From Lachnospiraceae bacterium (GTDB lineage: Bacteria; Bacillota; Clostridia; Lachnospirales; Lachnospiraceae): a DNA stretch of 64,000 bases. A model generated the notes under the pieces. It was not told the origin of the DNA, ran no database searches, and saw only the letters and a program-made list of their open reading frames with translations. Positions 17,928-26,349 of this stretch are shown piece by piece. Each line of letters begins with the position of its first letter. The first letter of the stretch is position 1. The position numbers were made by a program, and so were the translations under genes. The stretch is from NCBI GenBank assembly GCA_019421365.1, contig JAHZFJ010000007.1, positions 17,359 through 81,358 on the forward strand. The letters run 5' to 3'.

Positions 17928-18312
17928 ATGAATAAACAATAATATTTATTCATTCAACAATCTATAAGACTTGTGTAATGATAATGTAATAAAAGCAAAA
18001 CTCTTAATATGTGGATGGACTTCTTGATTAACGTACTATGACTAAAAAACGGTAGTGTAGCATCTATAGTACTTCTTAGTGTGTACTTAGATAACTAGGA
18101 AGGTGAGGCAGGATGCCGAATCGATGGCGGTTCCACGTAGTTTGATGAATGTAGTGTACACACATAGAAGTACTTAGTTGCGTAACGTGTTTTGTGTCAA
18201 AGTGCGGTAGTTAAGAAGTCGCGAGAAAGATGGTAGGAGTTTTGCAGTGACAATAGTGGCATACACAAGTGATAGATATTCTATAAATGAATAAATATTC
18301 TTGGTTATTCAT
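17928..18312. repeat. 385-bp fold-back element (long imperfect inverted repeat)
   Basis: The left half (17928 to about 18105) is complementary in register to the right half (about 18130 to 18312). Matching blocks, outside to inside: ATGAATAA with TTATTCAT; AATATTTATTCATT with AATGAATAAATATT; ACTTGTGTA with its partner near 18264; GCAAAACTC with the AGTTTTGC near 18238; GACTTCTT with AAGAAGTC; AGTACTTCT (18068-18076) with AGAAGTACT (18166-18174); GTGTGTAC (18079-18086) with GTACACAC (18156-18163). The apex (GGAAGGTGAGGCAGG...) has its own GGAA/TTCC and GCC/GGC stems. It ends 43 bases before the AAA+ gene. No ORF lies in it. A MITE-like insertion or a long structured RNA are both possible. Confidence 0.75.
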
Positions 18313-18355
18313 TTGAAAGAGATAATCCTCTACAACAAGAGAAGGAAGTGGCAAG

Positions 18356-19981
18356 ATGCAAGCCTATTCAAATCGTTTGTTATTTGAGATAGCTCGTGAG
18401 AATTATAAAACATTAAAAAAACATTGCGAAGATTTACTAGAAGAAGGATACTGGGAAAAACCATCAGAGATACTTAAACAATCGGTTTTTGATGTGCTTG
18501 ACATCTACGTACAAGCAGTATTAGTAAGTTATGCGGTGTTTAGCAGGCATTTTATGAAAGAAGATATAGAATTCTTGCTTTCTACGGTTGATTCTAATCA
18601 TTTTGGTTTGAATCCGGAAGGAAGTATTGAAGATACAGTGGTGGCGCAAGTGGAGCGTATACTTGCATCACCACCTATTTTGTTGCAATTATGTGATTTG
18701 CGTGATAAAGAGAAAGGGACACGTAGTGCAGAGACCTTTTTTGAAACGTTAATTAATATTGTGTTAGCCATGGCGTACTTGAATAGTTCGAAGGACCGTC
18801 ATGTTATACAATTTATACAAGAATACTATAATAAAAATCATATTTTTATTAGTACAAGAATGAATTGTAAATATATATTAGATGAAAAATATGTTTTTCG
18901 TAAGATTTGTAGTGAGATGTTTAAAACTGGAGTGCATATTAAAGCAGAGCAGGTAACGCAACACGAAGCAATGGTTGGTGGATTGTATAAGAATGTAGAA
19001 AAACAGTGTGCTGCTAGAGAAGCAATAAAATCAGAGATTATTCAGGACAACAATATTGAAGATCAAGCAATTGCATATCATGGAGTTATAGATCAAGAGA
19101 TGCATTATAAAGAAGATGCAATAGATAATGAAATTAACGAAGAGCAAAAGCAGCGGGAACAACAAGAACGTTTGGAGCAACTATTAGAGGAATTGAATAC
19201 ATTGATAGGTTTAGATGGGGTGAAAGAAGAAGTGAATTCTTTGATAAACCTTATAAAAGTGCGTAAGATGCGCGAGAAATTTAACATGCCCGTTATGGAT
19301 ATGTCATACCACATGGTTTTTACGGGAAATCCAGGTACAGGTAAGACTACAGTAGCCCGAATAGTAGCTAATATATATAAGGAGTTAGGGCTTTTGTCAA
19401 AGGGAAATCTTGTGGAAACAGATAGAGCTGGATTGGTTGCAGGATATGTCGGACAAACCGCTATTAAGGTTACAGAGATAGTCGAGAAAGCCATAGGTGG
19501 AGTGCTGTTTATCGATGAAGCATATTCGCTAACCAATAATACAAGTGGGAATGATTTTGGCAATGAAGCTATTGATACACTTGTGAAATTAATGGAAGAC
19601 CATAGAGATGACTTAGTAGTTATTGTAGCTGGATATAAGAAAGAGATGGAAGTTTTTTTGAAGGCGAATACAGGGTTAATATCAAGGTTTAATAAGTTTA
19701 TTGAGTTCAAAGATTACACGGAACAAGAATTAGTTGATATATTAAAAAAGATGGCAAACGATTCAGCGATGGAGATCGATGAAGAAGCAATTTCGTACGT
19801 CACAAAGCAGCTTGATAAGATGACGAAAACGGTAAAGAATCGCTTTGGTAATGCAAGAGGTATTCGTAACGTGTTTGAGAAGATTATTACAAGCCAGGCG
19901 AACCGACTTGTAACCTATGAGAATCCATCAATGGATCAGCTACAACAGATTATATATGAAGACGTGGTAGGTGTAATATAA
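18356..19981 (+). CDS. CbxX/CfqX (SpoVK-like) AAA+ ATPase with novel N-terminal region
   Basis: The 541-residue protein has a C-terminal AAA+ module (about 275-541) of CbxX/SpoVK type: Walker A GNPGTGKT near 324, the pore loop VAGYVGQTA, Walker B VLFIDEAYSL near 383, and a lid with RFGNARGIRNVFE. SpoVK is a sporulation ATPase; related EccA proteins act in type VII secretion; CbxX remodels RuBisCO. The first 220 residues match no domain that I know and are followed by a Gln/Glu-rich linker (NEEQKQREQQERLEQLLEEL). It is transcribed alone; a 201-codon antisense frame inside it is a shadow. The substrate is unknown. Confidence 0.85.
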   Translation: MQAYSNRLLFEIARENYKTLKKHCEDLLEEGYWEKPSEILKQSVFDVLDIYVQAVLVSYAVFSRHFMKEDIEFLLSTVDSNHFGLNPEGSIEDTVVAQVERILASPPILLQLCDLRDKEKGTRSAETFFETLINIVLAMAYLNSSKDRHVIQFIQEYYNKNHIFISTRMNCKYILDEKYVFRKICSEMFKTGVHIKAEQVTQHEAMVGGLYKNVEKQCAAREAIKSEIIQDNNIEDQAIAYHGVIDQEMHYKEDAIDNEINEEQKQREQQERLEQLLEELNTLIGLDGVKEEVNSLINLIKVRKMREKFNMPVMDMSYHMVFTGNPGTGKTTVARIVANIYKELGLLSKGNLVETDRAGLVAGYVGQTAIKVTEIVEKAIGGVLFIDEAYSLTNNTSGNDFGNEAIDTLVKLMEDHRDDLVVIVAGYKKEMEVFLKANTGLISRFNKFIEFKDYTEQELVDILKKMANDSAMEIDEEAISYVTKQLDKMTKTVKNRFGNARGIRNVFEKIITSQANRLVTYENPSMDQLQQIIYEDVVGVI

Positions 19982-20042
19982 GTACTGAAAATGTGCATCA
20001 ACTCATAAAATACTACTAGTTAGCATGGTAGGAGAAGAGAAT

Positions 20043-20510
20043 ATGCAGATAAAATGGAAACCATTAGCATGTAGTATAGCGATTCCTCTAGCACTTGGTT
20101 TGTTAGTGGGATTCTTAACAAAAGATAGCATGGGAATCTATGAACAGTTGAATAAACCAGCTATGGCCTTGCCGGGATATGTCTTTCAGGCTATTTGGTT
20201 GATCTTGTTTGCCCTTTTAGGAATAGCATCATATATCATATATGTATCTAACTCACTAGAAAAAGAAAAGGCGTTGCAATTGTATGGAATCAATATACTT
20301 CTGATTTTTGTATGGCCGGTAATTTTTTTCCTATTCCAGTCACATTATATAGCCTTCTTAATTGAGATTATTTTATGGGGCGTTGCGTTCACTATGGTGA
20401 GTATGTTCACACAGATTTCTAAATTGGCTGGGTGGGTATTGTTACCATATTTTATCTGGGTGACCTATGCAGCCTACCTTAATTTTCAAATACTTTTGTT
20501 GAAACATTAG
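20043..20510 (+). CDS. TspO/MBR family membrane protein
   Basis: The 155-residue, five-helix protein has TspO markers: NKPAMALPGYVFQAIWLILF in helix 2, FVWPVIFFLFQSHYIAFL, and the end LPYFIWVTYAAYLN. TspO proteins bind porphyrins and lipids; the bacterial role is still debated. ATG 20043 is preferred because GGTAGGAGAAGAG sits directly upstream and overlaps an earlier in-frame ATG at 20025. It follows the AAA+ gene after 61 bases and may be cotranscribed with it. Confidence 0.85.
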   Translation: MQIKWKPLACSIAIPLALGLLVGFLTKDSMGIYEQLNKPAMALPGYVFQAIWLILFALLGIASYIIYVSNSLEKEKALQLYGINILLIFVWPVIFFLFQSHYIAFLIEIILWGVAFTMVSMFTQISKLAGWVLLPYFIWVTYAAYLNFQILLLKH

Positions 20511-20596
20511 AGGTATTATTAAGAGTTACAAAAAGATAGAATATTTATAGAGGTTAGTATATAAAATAAAGTAAGAATGTTTCAAGGAGACTGTCC

Positions 20597-21922
20597 TTGC
20601 GTAAAAAAATTACTTCTATAATTATATGTATTATTGCCATAGCGGTTATTGCAATGCTGTATTATCCTATGGTAGAGGAACAGGTTAAATGTTGGCCGCA
20701 ATATAAGCAACCCAAAGATGCCGTTACATACACAATGAATCGCAATGAGAATATGTTAAGTCATATCGATTATAAAGATGATTTAATAATAGAAGAAGTG
20801 GCAGCTGTTACGAAACCGATTATAGATGATCCAGCAAACATACAATTAAATGCTAGGGCAGCTTGCCTAATGGATGCATCTACTAACAGAGTTCTCTATG
20901 GTAAAGAAGTAGATAAAGAGATGGCAATGGCTAGTACAACGAAAATCATGACATTGATTGTGACGCTAGAGAATGCAAATTTAGATGATGTTGTAACCGT
21001 ATCAAAGAATGCGGCAAGGCAGCCAGATGTACAGTTGAATATGCAAACTGGGGATCAGTTCAAGTTAGGAGATTTATTGTATTCCCTTATGTTAGAATCT
21101 CACAATGATACAGCAGTTGCAATTGCTGAACATGTTGGTGGTAGCGTAGAAGGCTTTGCACAGATGATGAATGAGAAAGCAAAAGAATTAGGGTGTACCC
21201 ACACTAATTTTGTAACACCAAATGGTTTGGATTCAAATACTGAAGAACATTATACGACGGCAAGAGAGTTAGGAATCATAGCAAGCTATGCAATCAAGAA
21301 TAAGCAATTTTTAGAGATAACCAATACTCCAAACTGGTCATTTAAAGAAATTACAAAGGGTACTTCTTATTCTGTTAGTAATAAGGATCGCTTCTTATAT
21401 CTGTATGATGGAGCAATCGGCATCAAAACTGGTTTTACGAACAAAGCGGGGTATTGTTTTGTTGGTGCAGTAGATAATGATGGTAGGACATTTGTGTCAG
21501 TAGTGCTAGCAAGTGGCTGGCCACCTAATAAGAATTATAAGTGGACAGATACAACAAAACTGATGGATTATGGTACGAGGAATTTTACGGTGCAAGAAAT
21601 CTTTGATGATACCAAGTTATATGATCCGATATTCGTAAGAAAAGGTAAAGAGTGCTATGCAGATTTATATTGTGAAGGTAGTCTGCAGTTGCTTTTGAGC
21701 AATCAAGATGAAGTTAAAGTTGTTTATGAGATTGAAAAAGAAGTGGAGGCACCTGTACAACTTGATGAACAAGTTGGTGTAGCTAATTATTATGTTAATA
21801 ACGAATTAGTAGAATCTTTTCCAATTAAAACTACAACGAAAATCGAAAAAATTGATCATAAATTTACTTTGAATCAAGTACTTGATTTATGGTTCGGGGT
21901 CGATTTTAACATCGAAGAATAG
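20597..21922 (+). CDS. D-alanyl-D-alanine carboxypeptidase (DacF/PBP5 class, peptidase S11)
   Basis: The 441-residue protein starts at TTG with AAGGAG 7 nt upstream. An N-terminal membrane segment (about 5-24) exports it. Penicillin-binding motifs are complete: SxxK at 113-116 (STTK), SxN at 168-170 (SHN), KTG at 277-279. It trims the terminal D-Ala from peptidoglycan stem peptides. A C-terminal beta domain (about 305-441) ends in a helix (FTLNQVLDLWFGV) that may lie on the membrane. It is followed by a terminator. Vegetative or sporulation-specific use cannot be told from the sequence. Confidence 0.92.
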   Translation: MRKKITSIIICIIAIAVIAMLYYPMVEEQVKCWPQYKQPKDAVTYTMNRNENMLSHIDYKDDLIIEEVAAVTKPIIDDPANIQLNARAACLMDASTNRVLYGKEVDKEMAMASTTKIMTLIVTLENANLDDVVTVSKNAARQPDVQLNMQTGDQFKLGDLLYSLMLESHNDTAVAIAEHVGGSVEGFAQMMNEKAKELGCTHTNFVTPNGLDSNTEEHYTTARELGIIASYAIKNKQFLEITNTPNWSFKEITKGTSYSVSNKDRFLYLYDGAIGIKTGFTNKAGYCFVGAVDNDGRTFVSVVLASGWPPNKNYKWTDTTKLMDYGTRNFTVQEIFDDTKLYDPIFVRKGKECYADLYCEGSLQLLLSNQDEVKVVYEIEKEVEAPVQLDEQVGVANYYVNNELVESFPIKTTTKIEKIDHKFTLNQVLDLWFGVDFNIEE

Positions 21923-21935
21923 ATAACATAGTCAT

Positions 21936-21985
21936 AAAACAATCCCAGTGTTAATGTATTTGGTACATTATACTGGGATTGTTTT
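21936..21985. terminator. Terminator after the D,D-carboxypeptidase
   Basis: AAAACAATCCCAGT (21936-21949) pairs perfectly with ACTGGGATTGTTTT (21972-21985), with an inner AATGTA/TACATT stem. The A and T tracts make it work in both directions. The following 300 bases up to the operon promoter are AT-rich with no recognised element. Confidence 0.85.
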
Positions 21986-22281
21986 ATTGGTTCTAGGTTT
22001 ACATTGAGTAAAAATCTTAAGTGTTGTTATGAAGAATTATTATTAGGTCTGATCTGAAAATTATGAATAATCATAAAAATAATTGAAAATAGATCTATAA
22101 AATGCACATTTATAACAAAATATATGGAACTAACAGGGTGTTAAATATGCGATTTAGACAATAACAAAAGCATATAATTACAATCAATGGAATTAAAAGT
22201 AAAATATGACATATGAGTAACAAAAATTAATAAAATATTGTAAGAAAAAACGTATTTTATGAACAAATTGCTAAAACTCTA

Positions 22282-22310
22282 TTGATAATTTTGTGAAACT
22301 GTTATACAAT
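22282..22310 (+). promoter_or_regulatory. Promoter of the decarboxylase operon
   Basis: TTGATA (22282-22287), 17-nt spacer, TACAAT (22305-22310), 58 bases before the mmdA-like start codon. Confidence 0.6.
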
Positions 22311-22367
22311 TAGAATTGGCAGAAAATTGGTTTTACTTTTAATATATTAAAAAATGGAGGGCTGAAA

Positions 22368-23822
22368 ATGAGTACTACAGCACAATTGTCAGCAAGAGAA
22401 AGAATTTTATCTTTGCTGGACGACAATAGTTTTGTTGAAGTAGGCGCGATGGTAACAAAAAGAAGCACAGACTTTAACATGCAGCAGAATGAGATCCCTG
22501 CAGATGGTGTAATTACTGGTTACGGAGTTATTGATAGTAATCTAGTATATGTATATAGCCAAGACCAGACAGCATTAGGTGGTTCCGTAGGTGAAATGCA
22601 TGCTAAAAAAATTGCTCGTATATATGATATGGCTTTAAAAGTTGGAGCACCGGTAATTGGCCTTATCGACTGTGCAGGCCTTAGACTTCAAGAAGCAACT
22701 GATGCGTTAAACGGTTTTGGTGAACTATATTTGAAACAAACTTTAGCATCTGGTGTAATCCCTCAAATAACTGCAGTATTTGGTAAGTGCGGTGGTGGGG
22801 TAGCTGTTTCTACTAATTTAAGCGACTTTACTTTTATGACTGAGAAAGAAGCAAAGATTTTCGTGAACTCGCCAAATACATTAGATGGTAATTACACGGA
22901 AAAATGTGATACAAGCTCAGCTAAAAGTCAAGCAGAAGCTGGTGTGGCCCATGTTGTTTGTGAAGACGATGAGGCAGTATTAGCTAGTATACGTGTATTA
23001 GTTACAATCTTACCTTCTAATAATGAAGATAATGATTCATACGATGAATGCAATGATGATTTAAACCGTCTCGTACCAGCTCTAGGTACTTCCTTAAAAG
23101 ATTCTGCAGTAGCTCTAAAAGAAATATCTGATGAAAACTTCTTTTATGAAGTGAAATCTGCTTATGCGAAAGAGATGGTTACCGGTTTCATTCGTCTTAA
23201 TGGAATGACTATTGGTGCAGTAGCTAATCGTGCAGAAATTCTTGATGAAGAATATAAAGCAGTAGAAACATTTGAAGCTTCTTTAACAACAGCTGGTTGT
23301 GAGAAAGCAACAAGTTTTGTGAATTTCTGTGATGCATTTAATATCCCGATTTTGACATTAACAAGTGTAAAAGGTTATAGAGCAACAACTGAAGAAGAAA
23401 AGACTATTGCGAAAGCTGCAGCAAAATTAACATATGCATTCGCAAATGCAACGGTACCAAAAGTAAATGTTATTGTTGGTGAAGCTTATGGTAGTGCTTA
23501 CGTAACAATGAATTCAAAACATATAGGCGCTGATTTAGTTCTTGCATATGAAGACGCAACAATTGGTATGATGGACGCTAAATCTGCAGCACAGATAATG
23601 TACGCTGATGAATTAAAAAATGCTAGTGATGCAACTGCTCTTATCAATGAAAAAGCAAATGAATATGCAAGTCTTCAATCAAGCGTAGAAGCAGCTGCGA
23701 AGAGGGGTTATGTTGATAACGTAATTTCAGCAGAGACTACAAGAAAACATCTCGTTTATGCATATGAAATGCTATTTACAAAGAGAGAGAGCCGTCCAAG
23801 TAAAAAGCATGGTACGGTTTAA
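22368..23822 (+). CDS. mmdA: Acyl-CoA carboxyltransferase subunit (methylmalonyl-CoA decarboxylase alpha / 12S-like)
   Basis: The 484-residue protein has the two-lobed crotonase-like carboxyltransferase fold: ARERILSLLDDNSFVEVG, GVITGYGVIDSNLVYVYSQD, GGSVGEMHAKKIARIYDMAL, and GGGVAVSTNLSDFTFM in the first half, and VIVGEAYGSAYVTMNSK with ATIGMMDAKSAAQIMY in the second. It moves carboxylate between an acyl-CoA (methylmalonyl-CoA or similar) and protein-bound biotin. A charged insert lies near residue 220 (NNEDNDSYDECNDD). It is first in an operon with the pump subunits and the biotin carrier, so decarboxylation or transcarboxylation is the likely direction. Confidence 0.85.
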   Translation: MSTTAQLSARERILSLLDDNSFVEVGAMVTKRSTDFNMQQNEIPADGVITGYGVIDSNLVYVYSQDQTALGGSVGEMHAKKIARIYDMALKVGAPVIGLIDCAGLRLQEATDALNGFGELYLKQTLASGVIPQITAVFGKCGGGVAVSTNLSDFTFMTEKEAKIFVNSPNTLDGNYTEKCDTSSAKSQAEAGVAHVVCEDDEAVLASIRVLVTILPSNNEDNDSYDECNDDLNRLVPALGTSLKDSAVALKEISDENFFYEVKSAYAKEMVTGFIRLNGMTIGAVANRAEILDEEYKAVETFEASLTTAGCEKATSFVNFCDAFNIPILTLTSVKGYRATTEEEKTIAKAAAKLTYAFANATVPKVNVIVGEAYGSAYVTMNSKHIGADLVLAYEDATIGMMDAKSAAQIMYADELKNASDATALINEKANEYASLQSSVEAAAKRGYVDNVISAETTRKHLVYAYEMLFTKRESRPSKKHGTV

Positions 23823-23844
23823 TATTACTTTGAAAGGGGCATGC

Positions 23845-24663
23845 GTGCTAATTATGAAAAAGAAACTAGTACTATTATTATGTTTGATTACTTGTCTGTT
23901 TGCTATAACAGCATGTTCTTCAAAAAAAGAGGCTGCTACATTTCAATACAATGAGGAGACAGTAAAGGAAGCAGCAACCCAATGGATGGATTCATGGAAC
24001 CAGATGGATTTTTCCGTATATGATGATACAACGTTAGAAGGACTGGTTTCTTCTGGCCAAATGGATGAAGAATCAAAAACAGTGTTCTCGACTTGGAGAC
24101 AGACCCAATCTGATATTGGTGCTTTTGTAAAAGTTAAAGATGTTGTGATTGAAGAGGCAGGGGATATTATCACAGTTGTATTCACAGCAACTTATGAGGG
24201 GACTAAGAATAATGTTATTTTCAAAGTACCTTTTGATTCATCATTGAATGTCGATTCCAATGCAATTACGGTAGAAGAAAGTGAAACTTTTAGTAATAAG
24301 ATGGATTCTGCATTACTTAATACCATAATTGGTATGGGGACTGTTTTTGTTGTATTAATCTTTATATCATGTTTGATAGGAATGTTTAAAATCATTCCAA
24401 AGATCCAAAAAAAGATGGAACTTAGACAAGAAGCAGATATGAATGTGGTAACTGCTATTGATAATACAGTCTCACAAATTGCTGAAAAAGAAGAATTAGA
24501 AGAGATGGAAGAGATAGAAGAATTAGTAGATGATGGTGAATTAGTAGCTGTAATAACAGCTGCAATTATGGCATCTATGACATCGAATGGAGAAGAAGTT
24601 CCAGCAGATGGTCTTATAGTTCGTTCTATTAAGAGATCAAAATCAAATAAATGGAAAGCTTAA
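23845..24663 (+). CDS. OadG-family (Na+ pump decarboxylase gamma) subunit, lipoprotein-like
   Basis: The 272-residue protein begins with a lipoprotein-type signal (KKKLVLLLCLITCLFAITAC, lipobox ITAC), followed by an extracytoplasmic domain of about 130 residues, one membrane helix (NTIIGMGTVFVVLIFISCLI) and an acidic cytoplasmic tail (EEMEEIEELVDDGELVAVIT AAIMA split here) typical of OadG. Ordinary OadG is near 80-120 residues, so the N-terminal lipoprotein-like domain is an added part. GTG 23845 lies 5 nt from AAAGGGG; ATG 23854 in the same frame is the alternative. The subunit anchors the carboxyltransferase to the beta pump. Confidence 0.75.
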   Translation: MLIMKKKLVLLLCLITCLFAITACSSKKEAATFQYNEETVKEAATQWMDSWNQMDFSVYDDTTLEGLVSSGQMDEESKTVFSTWRQTQSDIGAFVKVKDVVIEEAGDIITVVFTATYEGTKNNVIFKVPFDSSLNVDSNAITVEESETFSNKMDSALLNTIIGMGTVFVVLIFISCLIGMFKIIPKIQKKMELRQEADMNVVTAIDNTVSQIAEKEELEEMEEIEELVDDGELVAVITAAIMASMTSNGEEVPADGLIVRSIKRSKSNKWKA

Positions 24664-24682
24664 GTTTAGGAGGAATAATTAC

Positions 24683-25114
24683 ATGAAGAACTATACAATT
24701 ACTGTTAATGGTAATGTTTATGAAGTAACTGTTGAAGAAGGAATATCAGGAGCAGCACCAGTAGCTTCAGCACCTGTTGCAAAAGCAGCGCCTAAGGCTA
24801 TAGCACCAGTAGCAACTCCAGCTCCTCCAGCTCCAGTAACACCAGCGGCAACTCCAACTCCTGTGGTACCAAAAGCAGTAACGCCACCAAGTACACAAGG
24901 AAGTATTAAAGTTAACGCTCCAATGCCTGGAAAAATCCTTGATGTTATAGCAAATGCAGGAAAATTCGTTAAGAAAGGTGAAGTTTTAGTAGTACTTGAA
25001 GCAATGAAGATGGAAAACGAAATCGTTGCACCTCAAGATGGAACTGTAGCAAGCATTAATGTAGCGGTAGGTAATTCGGTTGAAGCAGGAGATGTATTAG
25101 CTACATTAAACTAG
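24683..25114 (+). CDS. Biotin carboxyl carrier subunit
   Basis: The 143-residue protein has MKNYTITVNGNVYEVTVEE at the N-terminus, an Ala/Pro/Thr-rich flexible linker (about 22-72) and a biotinyl domain (about 73-143) with the biotinylation site EAMKMEN, Lys109. It shuttles carboxylate between the carboxyltransferases and the membrane pump. AGGAGG stands 7 nt before the ATG. Confidence 0.93.
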   Translation: MKNYTITVNGNVYEVTVEEGISGAAPVASAPVAKAAPKAIAPVATPAPPAPVTPAATPTPVVPKAVTPPSTQGSIKVNAPMPGKILDVIANAGKFVKKGEVLVVLEAMKMENEIVAPQDGTVASINVAVGNSVEAGDVLATLN

Positions 25115-25190
25115 AATGGATCTGCCGATAATCTAGCTTTTAAGGGGTCTGAATAGCTACACTACAAAGTATATTGGGAGGTAATATTTA

Positions 25191-26318
25191 ATGAGCGATA
25201 TTATAACAATGTTAGAGAACTTAGTTGGACAATCAGGTTTTGCTTCATTGACAATCGGAAATTACCTAATGATTGCGGTTGCATGCTTTTTCCTATACTT
25301 AGCGATAAAGAAACAGTATGAGCCACTACTATTATTACCAATCGCATTCGGTATGCTGTTAGTAAATTTATATCCACCAATTATTCAAGAAGGGGGATTG
25401 TTATATTATTTTTATCTACTTGATGAATGGACAATCTTGCCTTCGTTAATCTTCTTAGGGGTTGGCGCTATGACTGATTTTGGTCCATTAATTGCAAATC
25501 CTAAAAGCTTCCTTCTTGGAGCGGCAGCACAGTTTGGTATCTTTTCTGCTTATATTTTGGCAATACTTATGGGATTTAACGGAAAAGCTGCAGCATCTAT
25601 TTCTATTATCGGTGGAGCAGATGGTCCTACTTCAATCTTCTTAGCGAATAAATTAGGTCAAACTGAATTATTAGGACCAATCGCTGTAGCGGCATATTCA
25701 TATATGGCATTAGTGCCTATTATCCAACCACCAATTATGAAGTTATTAACAACGAAAAAAGAACGTGCAATTAGGATGGAACAACTAAGACCTGTCTCAA
25801 AATTGGAGAAAATCTTATTTCCTATCATTGTTACAATAATTGTTGTATTAATTCTTCCTACTGTAGCACCTCTTGTTGGTATGCTTATGTTAGGTAATCT
25901 ATTCAGAGAATCTGGAGTTGTTAAACAACTCGTTGAAACAGCCTCTAATGCATTAATGTATATCGTTGTAATTTTACTTGGTACTTCGGTAGGTGCAACA
26001 ACTAGTGCAGAAGCTTTCTTAAATACAGATACAATTAAAATCGTTGCACTTGGCTTAGTAGCATTTGCAATTGGTACCGCAGCTGGTATCTTGTTCGGTA
26101 AATTAATGTGCAAGATGACTGGTGGTAAAGTAAATCCTCTAATTGGTTCAGCAGGTGTTTCTGCGGTTCCAATGGCAGCTAGAGTATCGCAAAAAGTTGG
26201 AGCTGAAGAAGATCCAACAAACTTTTTATTAATGCATGCGATGGGGCCTAACGTTGCTGGTGTAATCGGTACAGCAGTAGCCGCTGGTACATTTATGGCA
26301 ATATTCGGCGTGAAATAA
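25191..26318 (+). CDS. Na+-translocating decarboxylase beta subunit (OadB/MmdB)
   Basis: The 375-residue, highly hydrophobic protein has the family signatures FLGVGAMTDFGPLIANP, SIIGGADGPTSIFLANKL (the conserved Asp thought to bind Na+) and LIGSAGVSAVPMAARVSQKV, and ends HAMGPNVAGVIGTAVAAGT. It decarboxylates carboxybiotin and exports Na+ in the membrane. One beta subunit appears to serve both carboxyltransferases in the operon. Confidence 0.95.
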   Translation: MSDIITMLENLVGQSGFASLTIGNYLMIAVACFFLYLAIKKQYEPLLLLPIAFGMLLVNLYPPIIQEGGLLYYFYLLDEWTILPSLIFLGVGAMTDFGPLIANPKSFLLGAAAQFGIFSAYILAILMGFNGKAAASISIIGGADGPTSIFLANKLGQTELLGPIAVAAYSYMALVPIIQPPIMKLLTTKKERAIRMEQLRPVSKLEKILFPIIVTIIVVLILPTVAPLVGMLMLGNLFRESGVVKQLVETASNALMYIVVILLGTSVGATTSAEAFLNTDTIKIVALGLVAFAIGTAAGILFGKLMCKMTGGKVNPLIGSAGVSAVPMAARVSQKVGAEEDPTNFLLMHAMGPNVAGVIGTAVAAGTFMAIFGVK

Positions 26319-26349
26319 ATTATAGATTAGTTTTAACAGGAGGTTAGAA

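Noticed and set aside
18068..18174. Known riboswitch (cobalamin, guanidine or c-di-GMP class) in the fold-back apex
   Set aside because: Short matches such as GGTGAGGC do not extend to any consensus, and the pairing runs through the whole 385 bp as an inverted repeat instead.
19105..19710. 201-codon minus-strand frame
   Set aside because: It lies wholly inside the AAA+ ATPase module with Walker motifs on the plus strand, and has no recognisable product.
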